A program made the position numbers and the translations under genes. This document shows positions 45,201-57,716 of a stretch of DNA of 64,000 bases, piece by piece. The notes beneath the pieces are model-generated. The model saw nothing but the letters and a program-made list of their open reading frames with translations, was not told where the DNA came from and did no database searches. This DNA is from Cordilura impudica. Lineage: Eukaryota; Arthropoda; Insecta; Diptera; Scathophagidae. The stretch lies in contig OY821520.1 of assembly GCA_963682025.1 (NCBI GenBank), forward strand, positions 238,079,364 to 238,143,363, read 5' to 3'. The first letter of the stretch is position 1. Every line of letters begins with the position of its first letter.

Positions 45201-48200
45201 TAAATTTTATACTTAGCATTGCCAATTTGAAATAAAAACTTTGGCAGTTAGAATTGATAATTCAAACTTTTTATAAAGAAAAATCGTATTACTTGTTTAA
45301 TAATCCTAGAACTTTTTTTGTTAGAGGTTCAGCTGACAATTCAAAAAATATTTTGAGGAATACAAGTCAGATAAGAAAAAAACAAAAAAAATAAAAAAAA
45401 AATAGATTAGTACAAAATTTTTTACGCCTTGTTAATTTAAAACTAAAATGTGGTAAAATCAAGATAGAAAAATTATTATTTGAACAAATAAAAAAAAACA
45501 ATTTTATTTCCATTTTTGTTACTCGTACCTATAAATGAATTATTTACGTCTTTGCCCAATTGAAAGATGGAGAGCTGGAGTTGCCAATTAAATTTTATTA
45601 TAAAGATAGCTTTGATAAATTGAGGTATTGTAAAGATAAGTAAAAATTTGATTATTTCCCTAGAAATGATATATCTGCGGCCTTGCCAATTTAAAGTTGA
45701 AATCTATTAAAATCAAGTTACTATTTGAACAAATAAAGAAATGATTTACTTGCGGCGTTACCCATTTGAAGGATGGAGTTTGAAGGATAAAGATTAATAT
45801 TGATTTACTGTCAGAAAATTTTTGATTACTCTACAAACTATTTAAGGCGTTGCCAACTAAACATCTAGAATAACTTAGGGCGTTGTCAATTTAAAAGTAG
45901 AGACTTGAAGAGATAAAGTTGGCAATTCAAAATTAAAATAAAAATTTCTTTGACAAATAAAGAAAAATTTAATAGTTTGAACAGATCTTAAAATATATTT
46001 ATTTTAGGTAATGCCAATTAAGAAAAAATTGTATGGTGATACATACAATTTATCGAAACTAATTGACGAAAAACGAAAAATTTCTCATTTGAATATTTTT
46101 ACATGGTCCTAGATAATTCTTTATTTTTGGCGATGCCAATTTAAATATTTTACATTGAGCTTTAACTTGAAATGGTGGAACTGTCAATTCAACATTTATT
46201 ATAAAGATAACTTCGAAAAATAAGGAAAAATTTTATTAGCACGAAACTTTTGATTCCCTAGATATAATTACATATATACATATATATTTAAACTTTATAA
46301 TAAAGATAGCTTCGATAAATAAAGATTCACCGGTAGTATGTTTTCGATTACCCTAAAAACTTTTTATGTACATCTAGAATAATTTAGGGCGTTGCCAATT
46401 CAAAAGTAGAATCTTGAAATGATAAAGTTGAGTATTCAGCATGAAGTTCTACAAATAAAGAACAGATCTTAAAAATATTTACTTTAGGTCTTGCCACAAT
46501 TTATCGCCATTACTTTGACAAAAAGAAAACACAAATTTCTCATTTAAATATTTTTACATGATCCTAGAAAATTCTTTATTTTTGGCGTTTTAATTTTTAA
46601 TTTTTAATTTTTAAATTTTAATTTTTAATTTTTAATTTTAAATGTTAAATGTTTTAAGTTTTAATTTTTATTTTTAATTTTTAATTTTAAACTTTAACAT
46701 TGATAGGAAGGGTTGATTAGTTAGTATTTATTTAAGAGAATACACTCGAAAATAAAACAAAATTGATGATATAAAAACATTTTAGATTCTTAAAAGTAAT
46801 TTATTTTTGGAGTTGCCAATTTCAAATTATATTTTTTTACAGTTCTTTAATTTGTCATGAACCATTTACTTTTTTTAATTTTAATTTCTAATCGTGAATT
46901 GATGTATGGTGTTGCCAAATTTTTAGTATGGCCAATTTACTTAGGATGAAAGTCTATGATTCTCTGACATTTGTTTAAGAATAAAATTTCCAAATTACTT
47001 TCAACATTTTCATCTAAATCTAATTGACAAAATATTTTAATAAAATGCCTTGCGTTGCCAAATTTCATCATGATTATTTGAAATTACTGTCTTTTGTTGT
47101 CAATATTCGGCTGGAAAGAAGTCTGTTATTTCTTAATCTAAAAAATTTTATGTATAATTGGCAACGCGGTTTGAAAATTGAAGCTCTCGTTAATTTTTTA
47201 GTCAAATACCGGGTGTATTAATATATTATAAGTGAATAAAATTGCCAAAAATTATGTATGTATTTCATAATTGGTAACGCGATGAAATAAATTCAAACAA
47301 TTTAAAATTAGGACAACTTTAGAATGTGTAATCATTATTTTTCAAAACGCTTATTAATTTTACATTATAAAAATAATTGGCACTGCGATTTTTTCAACAT
47401 TTAAATCAAAAAATATTAATTAAAAATCTTTATGTATATTGCAAAGCATAAATCGTATTGAATTATTTTAAGCTACATACAGTTAGCTTTGCCAACTTTT
47501 ATAATTATCCTGATAATACTTATTTAAGTAAATTTTAACTATTGCCAACCACCAATTGACTAATTTCTAATTATATTTTAGAAAAATTAAGGAATTTTCA
47601 TTTTAATTTGGTCAATAAGTTCCAATTTTAAATTTATTATTTTATGATGTTGCCCACTTCCGGTTTTGGTTGGGACTTTTGTTAATTTTATTCTGGACAA
47701 TAGCAGAATGATCTTATTCAAACCAAAACTTTGGTATTCCGTTTTAAGTGCTGACAAATGGGTTAATTATGTTTTGTTTACTGTCACTATCTCACTACAA
47801 ATATTTTTCTTTTCAAAATAACAAAACCATACGTCATTAATAAACTTTGTTTACATTCTTGATAATAGTATTTGTTTTTTATTTACATATAATGAAAAAA
47901 AAATGAAAAATATTTTTCTTGTTGTTAACACATGTTTTTTTATTTTTATTTTTGCATAAATAATTGTTAAGAAAGTATAATACAAGTTAAGTAACATAAT
48001 TTAAATAATTTAACACAATTAGCAATGGAATTTTTTTTTGATAATTTAAGGAATAAAATATTTTTTGTTGATGGTTTAAATTTATAATGGTTTGCGATAT
48101 TATCTAGATTTCTTTCTTTTTAACTCAAATGAAGTAAATTTTAACAGTCAAGTTTTCGTATATTTACAGTATTCGTAGTCAATTGTATTTTATGGAATAT

Positions 48201-49330
48201 TTTGTAAAATAAATTTCTTTTCAATTTGGTCATATTTATTTTACTTATTAACGTGATTTTTTTTTTTTGTATAGAAATAATGAATCAATTTTTTTTATTT
48301 ATATAAGAAAGGGAAAACAAGTTTTAACAGGTTATATCGGCGCTTTTTGTTTAAAATGCTCAACCGAAAAGAGATGTCATCAATAAGAACATTTACATAA
48401 ATCTATGATTAATTTTTAATAGTTTATATTTTTTTTTTTCAACTCAAACACTATTTAAAATTAAGGTTATATTTTTATATTGATTTATATTCTCATTATA
48501 ATTAAAATTCATAGAAGAATGTAGACATATTGTGTATGTTATAAATCATGGTTTTGAAAGACAGTTATTATATTGAAATTAGCAGTGTTGCCAACTGGTT
48601 TGTTTGTTAACATATTTTTGTGTAATTTTAAATTTTCGTTGTGTTTTTTAAATAAATTAGTTTTGATTTTACTTTCATTTTAACGTCAGTTTTTGGGTTT
48701 AAGAAATTTAATATTTTAGCCTTTTCCTAGCGCGTTTTCAAGTTTTAAAGATTCATCGAAAAAAGTTAAAAGTTTAAAATACCTTCATTATTGTTCTGGA
48801 ATTTGTTCGTTTTTTTTTTTCTTTACGCCTTAAATGCCCAAAGTTTAAATCTTATCATAAATTTGGTAACTCTAAACAACAAATAGGTTGTCTGCTTCCT
48901 TATATTTGGCCTTAATTATGTTATTTCCATACGAATATGTTTTCATTGAAAATTTTACAAGGTAAATAAAAATTTGTGGCCTGAAATTAATTGTTTTTCA
49001 TCTGAACTTGGTAGAAATGCCAACTTGGCTTATGTTTATTATGTCTTTGGCAACTTATATAATTAAAAAAAGTTGTTCTTTATTGGCTCAGAAGATGTTA
49101 TGCCAATAAAGAAAAGGCGCAGAATTATTTTGCTTTTAAACTATATGGAGTTGCCAAACAAAAAAATGTATATCAAAGCTTAACTTTAAGTTACTTGTTC
49201 AGAATATTAGTGATTAAAATTTTAGACTTTTTTTTAGCTTTAATCTTGAAAGAGTTGCCAACTGCATTATATTTTTTATAAGAAAATATTTAGTTGTCTA
49301 TGGTTTCCTTAAGTTAACAAATATAAAGTT
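45200..49330. repeat. Diverged satellite-like field with GTTGCCAA box, part 1
   Basis: The box GCGTTGCCAATT or a near variant recurs near 45216, 45576, 45693, 45755, 45846, 45882, 46008, 46125, 46390, 46809, 46912, 47052, 48590, 49007, 49150 and 49255. Between boxes, blocks such as TTATTATAAAGATAGCTTTG, AACAGATCTTAAAA and TAGGGCGTTGCC recur in similar order. Around 47158-47390 boxes are inverted (TTGGCAACGCG). The rest is so diverged that no single monomer can be drawn. No gene is seen. Confidence 0.6.
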
Positions 49331-49343
49331 GGGTTAAGTTAGG

Positions 49344-50350
49344 TTTTTTTTTTTTTTTTTTTTTTTTTAATGGACGTAGTGATAGCGCGCTATCATCTAG
49401 TGGCCCTACGATATCTTCCCCTTGCCACCCCGGTACCGCGGTACAGTGTTGTTATTTAGCTTTGCATGTATCCTAGTCCCCCATCCTACAAGTAGATTAG
49501 GGGTTCGGTGTTCTGTGGCATCTTTCCTTCATGATGCGACATATAAATGTGTCACAGCTCTTCCAGTTTTCCTTCGACTTCAACATCTCATCCACAATAT
49601 TTTCGGGTGTTAATACAACTCCGATTATATTATTTAAATTAGTGCGCAGAGCATGCCATTCTTCGCAGTTAAAAAGAATATGTTCTGCATCATCTTCTTC
49701 TGCTCCGCACGCGTCGCAGTTGCCTACTTCCTTAATCCCAAAGCGTTTTAGGTAACTATTTAGGCAACCATGTCCTGCCATTAGCTGTGTAAGATAGTAG
49801 TTCATGTTACCGTGTCTTCTCTCCACCCATTTGGTAATGTTCGGTATTAGTCTATAGGTCCATCTACCTTTATCATCTCTTTCCCAACGTTCTTGCCATT
49901 GTCTCAATAACGCTTGTCGTGCTTCTCTTTTAACATTATTACGCACACTAGTATCTCCTGGGAGCATTTGCGATTTGTGCCAGATTTCAGCTCTTTCCTT
50001 AAGTAGTAGATCTACGGGAGGAATACCAGCCAGCAAAAGGGCAGCACCTGTAGAAACGGTGCGATAAGCTGATATAATCCTTAAAGCACTTATTCGTTGC
50101 GGCTTTAATAGTTGCTCGGTTATATATTTTCGATTTGTTGCTGTTACTAGTGTTGGAGCAGCGTACAGAATTTGCGAATGTATAATACTATTTATAAGTC
50201 TTCTAGTAGAATCCTTGGGTCCTCTTATGTTGGGCATTATTCTAGCCAATGTAGATGCAGTTCTCAGCGCCCTATCACGTACTATATTCACGTGTTCTTT
50301 CAATTTCAGTTTGTCATCCAATTGGATGCCCAAGTATCGTAAACTGCGAC
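49344..50350 (-). mobile_element. 5'-truncated R1-like LINE with poly(A) and 9-bp TSD
   Basis: On the minus strand it ends in 25 A residues (T-run 49344-49368). TAAGTTAGG stands directly outside both ends (49335-49343 and 50351-50359) as target duplication. The 5' cut lies inside the coding region. The 3' untranslated region is about 49370-49496. It landed in the 3' tail of an I-like element. Confidence 0.9.
49497..50348 (-). pseudogene. R1-like LINE ORF2, C-terminal part
   Basis: A single uninterrupted frame starts at the truncation with SLRYLGIQLDDKLKLKEH, the region just after the RT palm, and runs to a stop at 49497. It includes QILYAAPTLVTATNRKYI, PQRISALRIISAYRTVSTGA and AGIPPVDLLLKERAEIWHK, typical of the R1-group thumb and C-terminal domain, then LTQLMAGHGCLNSYLKRFG. 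The zinc-knuckle-like CDACGAEEDDAEHILFNC (C-x2-C-x8-H-x4-C) follows. About 284 residues remain without frameshifts, so the insertion is fairly young. RT motifs A to C and the endonuclease were never copied in. It cannot be autonomous. It could equally belong to a close relative of the R1 clade. Confidence 0.85.
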
Positions 50351-50359
50351 TAAGTTAGG

Positions 50360-51395
50360 TTAGGGTGAAAAAGAGGAGCCATGTATACACATAGCTCATA
50401 TCCGTTTTTACCCGGATATACAGAAAGTCGGATTGTTGTGCGCTCTACAATCTCGTGCTCATCCCTTAATCTACTCCTTATTTAACTTAGGAGTTCGGTC
50501 TCGATAGCAAATCTCCTGAGTGCTTTCCAGCGTATCCCCATAAGAGCCGCTAGGCCTGGTATGATGTCGTTGGATAAATATCTGACCCTTGTTCCGACAA
50601 AGGCAGGACAGTAACAAAGGTAGTGTTCTAGGGTCTCGTCATCCTCTCCACAAGCTCTGCATGTGGCCGATTCTGCCCGTGCTATACAGTATAGATGAGC
50701 TCTCAGTTCAGAGTGTCCAGTGAGCATGCTATTGGACTAAGGATTTCCTTAGTCTTCGAAGTGTTTGGAGAGCCCCACAGTATCTTCGTAGCCTTACCCA
50801 CGTCAGTTTCCTCCCAAATTAAAGTATGTGAATTGGTTGCCCACTCCGATAGTTTCAATTTGAGAGCCTCGAAAGGTATTGGGTTTTCCAAATTGACACC
50901 CTCCAGAAAAGAACCCTTCCTGGCCAGTTCGTCTGCAATCTCGTTTCCCATTATACCACTGTGTCCTGGGATCCAAATTATTTCAAGTCTACCTCTTGTA
51001 GTGAAGTTTGCAATTTCTTCCTTACATCTGAGGACAGTCCTTGATCTAGTTTTGTCCGAGGATATCGCCCTGATAGCCGCTAGACTGTCCGAAAATATTT
51101 TCACGTCTCCGGGGATTGGGATTGCCCGTGCGTCAATAGATCTTATGCATTCCGTTATCGCGACCACTTCGGCCTGAAAGACAGAGTTATGGTCCGGAAT
51201 GCCTATACCAGTCCTAAAATGCAGACTAGATCCGTCTGTGTAGTAGTGTGACCCTGGAAGGTTTTGTAGAAAATTTCCGTTCAACCAGCTTTCCCTGTCA
51301 GGTATCCTTATACTGCAGGGTATGTTTGTCGACACTTCCGCGATTCTATCACATAGCTGTGATAGAATATCTATAAAGTTAAAAAATATGTATTT
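50360..51395 (-). mobile_element. 5'-truncated I-like LINE with RNase H
   Basis: It carries the RNase H and C-terminal part of ORF2 and a 3' untranslated region (50360-50481), ending near a tail reading CCTAACCTAACTTAACCC. The tail is split by the R1-like insertion. The 5' limit near 51395 is where coding similarity stops. No target duplication was found. Confidence 0.75.
50482..51377 (-). pseudogene. I-like LINE ORF2: RNase H and zinc knuckle
   Basis: RNase H residues are visible in order: HYYTDGSS (Asp), FQAEVVAI (Glu), IFSDSLAA (Asp) and GNEIADELAR (Asp), with the WIPGHSGI block before the last. The frame begins upstream at about 51377 with LSQLCDRIAEV. At about 50725 a one-base frameshift moves into MLTGHSELRAHLYC, then CRACGEDDETLEHYLCYC (C-x2-C-x8-H-x4-C) and a stop at 50482. 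RNase H of such elements removes RNA from the RNA:DNA hybrid during target-primed copying; its presence points to the I or a related clade rather than jockey. The RT and endonuclease are missing, and the frameshift breaks the rest. Confidence 0.85.
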
Positions 51396-52991
51396 TTATG
51401 TGTATTTTTTTTTTTGTTAAATATATTTTTATATGAATTTTTTTTCTTTAAAAAGTTCTTCCTTTACTTAAAATATTTGAAGATTTGTTGCTTCTTTACT
51501 ATTTTGAGTTGCCAACCGAGAATATAAGAAGTGACCTAAGTTTTTTTCTACCATTATCGAATGCAATTTAAATCTGATTAATTTGTTTTAATCAATAAAT
51601 TGATATAATCGTATATAGCTAATAGTTGGTAACTCACTTATGTGAAAGAAATTAAGATAGTTGTGGCAGTTATTGAAAACTAACTTGTAAGAAATGTAAA
51701 AATAAAATTTATTTGCAAAAACATTTGCAATACTATTTTATTTTATTTTGACTATACAACTAATAGTTGGCAACTCATTTAAATGATTTTAGTCAATATA
51801 GTGTTAGGTATTGAAAACTAATTTGCAGGAAATAAAAATAGAATTTAAGATTTGTTGAGTTCTAATTTTTTTAAAGTTACCTAAGTTTTCTTAGCATGAA
51901 CTCCCACAGCCCAATTTTTTTATAATACAAATTATTTTTTTTTTTTTTTCAAATAAACAGAAGAAAGAGTTACAATATGTTAGTAATATAAACTTGGCTA
52001 TTTGTGCTTATTATTGAATTTATACACTCATATTAAATTAATAGTTGGCAAGTCGGTTGCAATATTGATAATGAAGCTCTCCAATTTAGTTTTCCTATAA
52101 TATTATCTTCTTCAGCATGTATAAAAATACATTTAAAAATTACAACAAGTAATAATAAAAGTTGGCAACGCCATTGTAAATTAAATTTCATACATTTTTT
52201 TATTTACCCATAGCTAAATATTATCCAATATAATCATGGACTTTGTTTTTTGTTACAAACTGTTGGCAAAGCTGAATATTGTACTTATTTATATTACACA
52301 TCTTTTTATGTAATCGTCATTTGCTTACAGTTTTTACGAAATAAATTCTACTTGTTTTTGATGAATCTCCACTTCCATTCAATTTGAGTTTAGTGTTTTT
52401 TTTTTATATTAATTTTAATATTTTTAAGGAAGGTAATTTTTTTCTTTCATAATAAAACAAATTATCTGACGAAATTGCTTCAGTCTAGACGTCATCGAAT
52501 TTTTGTGTTGGCCTTTTTTCTCCGTTTGTCTGTACTAACGTCAAAGTTTTTTTTTCTGTTAATTTTTTTATAACCCATCTCTTTTTGTTTAAACATGTGA
52601 TGGTGAAAAATTCCCCTTCGTATTTTAAGCAAAACGTAGTCTAAATTTAAATTTTAAAACTCATGACTAATAATTACTTCGTATACTTATAGAATTTTAA
52701 ATATTTGAAAAATATATATATATATATATGTATATATAAGTAAAACTTTATTTTAGTAAGAGAAATTCTTGTCCACACATCGACTCTCTTTTTCTCTGGG
52801 TTGGGCTTATCGGAATTTATCTTTTACGGGATATTTTCTATAAAAGTTTTTTTTCTAGTTAAATTTAAAATTTTTATTGCAACTTTTTTAGTTTTTTTTT
52901 TAAAATAAATGTTTTGATTTTTGCTTTTCGTTTTTAATTTTTTCTTCATTTATTTTTTCCTTCTTTTGTTTAGTTTTATAACATTATACAT
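51396..52991. other. AT-rich stretch with inverted GTTGCCAA boxes
   Basis: No gene. The box appears mostly inverted (TAGTTGGCAACTCA near 51626, 51766, 52044, 52163) with one direct copy near 51507. Blocks containing ATATAGCTAATAGTTGG or ATACAACTAATAGTTGG are repeated. A (TA)n run lies near 52710. Confidence 0.5.
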
Positions 52992-52993
52992 TA

Positions 52994-53703
52994 GGGCGGG
53001 TCGATTTAAAAATCGCCCAAGTGATAAGTACAATCGTATTCTAGGGATCAAAATAAGAAAGTTTGCCCGAGGAACCATACCTCTAAGACGAATTATGATG
53101 TCCCGACTTTTGACCTGTCTGTCTGTCTTACTTTGACCCATTTAGAGTGCCCCAATCGAGTCCAAATGTATGATCGACCCCCACTAACTTTGGAGGGCCG
53201 ACCCACCCATGCTAGTGGCACACCCGCTGGAACCCCCTGGGGGTTCCCCATACAAAAATTTTAAAAAATCATCATTTTTTTTTAGAATTGGGCTGACTTT
53301 GTTTGATTTAATATTAAAATTAACACTTATACGTATATATATCTCCTACTCTGCTAATAAATAATAATCATACGCCTTAACTAAGTTATGTTGTTCAAAA
53401 AGATCGATCGGATGAGGGTAAATAACTTTTAGATCGCTCCGTGACTATGCGTGACTCTTCGTGACTACCCCAAAATTAATCAGTAGTCACAACAAGTCTA
53501 TGGGCCAAGTTGCAGATCAATTGCATGAGGGGGAATGGGGTTGCCCCATGGCAGACAGACAGACAGGTCAAAAGTCGGGACATCAGAATTAGTTTTAGAG
53601 GTTGGGTTCCTTGTGCAAAGTTTCTTATTTTCATCCCTAGAATATGATTTTCCTTGTCATTTGAGCGTTTTTTTTTTTTGCCTCCCTACAAATCGACCCG
53701 CCC
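52994..53703. mobile_element. Tc1/mariner-type MITE with ~145-bp inverted ends
   Basis: The ends are GGGCGGGTCGATTT (52994-53007) and AAATCGACCCGCCC (53690-53703), each with TA outside, as in Tc1/mariner insertions. The inverted similarity continues inward for about 145 bp through GATGTCCCGACTTTTGACCT and the (GTCT)n run next to it. The centre holds GGAACCCCCTGGGGGTTCC, a GC-rich palindrome near 53230. Its overlapping open frames are mirror images of one another and are not genes. Confidence 0.85.
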
Positions 53704-55734
53704 TATTATACATAGTTTATTTTTTGTTTATAGTATGGTAATAAATCTTAAAAATTGCATCATACAATTATTGATTAAAAAATTGTATTGAATTGTTTGG
53801 TTTTTTATACTATCAAAGTACTTTGACATTGAAACCTAAGTTGTAATTATAAAATAAATTTTTAGCGCAGACGATAAACGAACCTCTAAATAAAAAATAT
53901 CTGTTCATTTAACGCGTTGCCAAATTTCAGTTGGATTAACAGATTTAGTTTAGTTAAGTTTTGTGTTTTACTTTAAACATTCCAGATTGCCCAGTAATAT
54001 CTATACATAATTTGCATTGCCAACCTAAATTGTGAATTAGTTTTTATCTTAAAATTGTTTTTCCTGATTTCTGCTCTAGATGTTCTCAAGAAGCTTGTTT
54101 ATAATTATAAACATAAACTTTAATCACATGTAAATATCAGTATAAAATTCCGTTGCCAATTTAGGATCTTAAGTTTAAAAATTTACCAATTTAAGTTTAT
54201 GTAAAACAATTTCAACGTGAGTCATATATTGAATATTGGGATTACTTTTGTCTACTAAATTACACCGAAATATCGCTACCTAATTCGCGTTGCCAATTTA
54301 TTACCTCAGTTAGGAAATTCGTAAATTTCAATAATTTTAATTTCAGTTTCTAGGTGCAAAGTGTTTGTACCCTACCAATATTCAATATATTATTCGCATG
54401 GCCAATATAAAATATTTTAATACATTTAAACTCTTGGCTATTATTTTTAGACTATTTTGAACATACAACTCGCGTCAACAAGTTGGAAACTCAAAATTGA
54501 AAAACGCAATTGCATCTTCTATAAAATTTTGTTTACTTTAGTCACACCCAAATGTCAGTATAGAAATCAAGTTGCCAATTTTTAAGCCCTAAAGTAGCCA
54601 ATTTCAATAATATTAATAAAAATTCAGCTCTTCGTTTTTCAATTAAAAATTCAATAAATAATTCGGATTAAGAACCTCAAGTTTCAATTTTGTCAATAAA
54701 AATTAATTTAATTGACTATAAGTTCCTGGTTTTTCTTTTAACATTCGGAAGCAGTTTCATAACAGTCAGATATTTAATTCGCGTTACCAACTATGAAATT
54801 TTAACATCTTAATATCAGTGTAAATTCAATATTTTAATTGTGTTACCAATTTAGAAGCTCACTTTCAAAGTTTGCCAATTAAACTTTATTTAATGTCATA
54901 GAATTTCAGCTCTTGCTTTTTCTATAAACTTAGATTAGTTTAAGAATAAACAAATTTTAACTTCTAGTATGCGTTGCAAATTAATAAATTTGACAACTTC
55001 TTGTGCTATAAATTATATGTATAAGTTTTCTATAAACTCCAGTTTATTTAAATCGCTGCCAAATATCAATATAAATTTACTACAATATTCGCGTTGCCAG
55101 TTTAGAAGCTCGAGATAGAAACTTGCCAAGTAAAATTTATTTAAAACAATTTCAACGCGAGCAATATATTGAATATTGATTACTTTTGTCTATTAAATTA
55201 CAACGTAATATCGCTACCTAATTCGCATCGTCAATTTAGTATTTCCGTTACTATTTTCGTTAGTATTTTCGTTACCAATTAGGAAATTCTACAATTTCAG
55301 TTATTTTTTTAATTTTTCCACAAACTTCAGATTATTTAAATCACAGCCAAATATCAATGTAAATTCAATTTGTTAATGGCAATGCCAATTTTGAAGCTCA
55401 AGTTAGAAGTTTGTCAAGTAAAATTTATTAAATATCAGATATTCATCTCATGATTTTTCTATAAACCTTAAACTAGTTTTAGAAGAAACAAATATTAACA
55501 TCTAGACAATTTCAGTTAAATATTATAGTGTTAATTTATAACTTTTCTATAAACTTCTGATTATATAAATCACTGCCATATATCATTTTAAATTCAATAT
55601 ATTAATAGCGTTGACAATTTAGAAGCTCAAGTTAGAAGTTTGCTCGTGAAAATTTATCTTATATAGAATTTCAGCTCTTGGCGATTCTATAAACATTAGA
55701 GTACACCTTTTCCATCTGTATTTAAGAAAATATT

Positions 55735-56125
55735 AATTGATTTTCAGAAAGTATCAATTGTATTTCAGAAAACGTCAATTAAATTTCAGAAAGTATCAAT
55801 TGTATTTCAGAAAACATCAATTGATTTTCAGAAAGTATCAATTGTATTTCAGAAAGTATCAATTGTATTTCAGAAAACATCAATTGAATTGCAGAAAGTA
55901 TCAATTGTATTTCAGAAAACATCAATTGATTTTCAGAAATAATTAATTGTATTTCAGAAAACATCAATTGAATTTCAGAAAGTATCAATTCAAATTTCAG
56001 AAAGTATCAATTGTATATCAGAAAGTATCAAATGTATTTCAGAAAACATGAAATGTATTTCGGAAAGTATCAAATGTATTTCAGAAAAGACAAAATGCAT
56101 TTCAGAAATTATCAAATCTATTTCA
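55735..56125. repeat. 21-bp tandem repeat
   Basis: About 18 copies of CAGAAAGTATCAATTGTATT plus T follow each other, with AAACATCAATTGAATTT as the alternate form; later copies drift to ATCAAATGTATTT. Four inverted copies lie at 57770-57850. Because 21 is a multiple of three, both strands stay open and give repetitive peptides that are not genes. Confidence 0.9.
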
Positions 56126-56328
56126 CAAAAGTGATTTGGAGTCACAGAAAATGTTTGCCCATATTTGGACTGGAAAATAAACTATCAAGTTCAGACTCTT
56201 AATAGTAAGAAGATGAGGACTTCATTTTTTAATCAGCTACAATATAAAAAAAACTAGGACAGGAATCGGGAATAACGTTTTGCCTGCATCGTGGTGCCCG
56301 ATTTTGTGGTCATAATTTAAAAAAAAAA

Positions 56329-57716
56329 ACAAGAGTGTTAAATTCGGCTGTGCCGAAATTTTTGATACCCTCCACCTGAGTCTTAAACTGTATATTCACC
56401 CAATGTCGAGTACGGCTACCACTTTTAAACTTTTGCCGATACTGAAACATTAATTTCGAATACCAAAATTCAAATGATTCTTGGCTAAAAATTATTATTT
56501 TTAAAAAATAAAATAAGCTAATTTTAAAATATTTTTATCTGAATTATTTTTTATTTTTATCTGCATTACATTTAATACAAAAAAAAAAAAATACATAATA
56601 ATAACAGGTAAGAAACTAAATATAGAAATTTAATATTTAATTTTTAATTCTTAATTTTTAACTTGTAATTTTTAATTTTTAATGTTTAATTTTTATTTTT
56701 TAATTTTTAATGTGTAATGTGTAATTTTTAATTTTTAATTTTTAATTTTTAATTTTTAATTCTTAATTTTTAATTTTTAATGTTTAATTTTTAATTTTTA
56801 ATTATTAATTTTTAATTCTAAATTTTTAATTTTTAATTTTTAATTATTAATTTTTAGTTTTTAATTTTTAATTTTAGTTTTAGTTTTTAATTTTTAATTT
56901 TTATTTTTAATTCTTAATTTTTAATTCTTAATTTTTAACTTGTAATTTTTAATTTTTTATTTTTAATTTTTAGTGTTTAATTTTTATTTTTTAATTTTTA
57001 ATGTGTAATTTTTAATTTTTATTTTAAATTTTAAATTTTTAATTGTTAATTTTTAATTTTCAATTTTTAATTTTTAATTTAATTTTTTAATTTTTAATTT
57101 TTAATCTTTAATTTTTAAGGTTTTATTTTTAATATTTAATTTTTTATTTTAAAATTTTAATTTTTAATTTTTAATTTTAAATATTTAATTTTTAAGTTTT
57201 AATTTTCAATTTTTAATTATTAATTTTTAATTTGTAATGTTTAATTTTTAATGTTTAATTTTTAATTTTAAATTTAAAATTTTTTATTTAAATGTGAAAT
57301 TTTTAATTTTTTATTTTTAATTTTTAATTTTTAATTTTTAGTTTTTAGTTTTTAATTTTTTATTTTTAATTTTTAGTTTTTAATTTTTAATTTTTTTTTT
57401 TAATTTTTAATTTTAAATTCTTAATTTTTAATTTTTTATTTTTTATTTTTAATTTTTCTACATATTTTTGCTCGTATCTAATCACAATGATGCCCGATTT
57501 AGCCCATTTTCAATACCAACCTGCTGGGAATTATGGCAAATGATATTATTGTAACCTTATCCAGTCAGATGGCTTTTTTTGTGAATGAGCGTGATTTCAA
57601 CAGACAGACGGACAGACGGACATCGCTATATCGGAAATAAGTTTTTCGATGCGTTACAAACGGAATGACAAACCTATATATACCCTCTGCCACTGACGTG
57701 TGGAGGGTATAAAAAA
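56329..57716 (+). mobile_element. Mini-me-like element (M4)
   Basis: It starts AACAAGAGTGTTAAATTCGG, with the hairpin ATTCGGC-TGT-GCCGAA and GATACCCTCCACCTGAGTC. A header body like that of M2 follows, then a heptanucleotide array, then the 3' half with CTACATATTTTTGCTCGTAT, CAATACCAACCTGCTGGGAA, CAGACAGACGGACAGACGG and GTGGAGGGTATAAAAA at 57716. Both ends are present, and it is the cleanest full-length copy here. Confidence 0.85.
56625..57460. repeat. Heptanucleotide array, ATTTTTA type
   Basis: More than 800 bp of 7-bp units AATTTTT with scattered variants (AATGTTT, AATTCTT, AGTTTTT). In element orientation this is the ATTTTTA version of the arrays in M3 and M5. Confidence 0.9.

Noticed and set aside
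50695..51177. 160-residue plus-strand protein
   Set aside because: It is the antisense shadow of the RNase H domain, which has all four acidic positions on the other strand.
55779..55988. Repetitive 69-residue minus-strand protein
   Set aside because: Both strands of a 21-bp array stay open because the unit is a multiple of three.
55735..56125. CRISPR-like regular array
   Set aside because: The 21-bp units are contiguous with no unique spacers, the context is eukaryotic transposon DNA, and inverted copies form the other end of the element.
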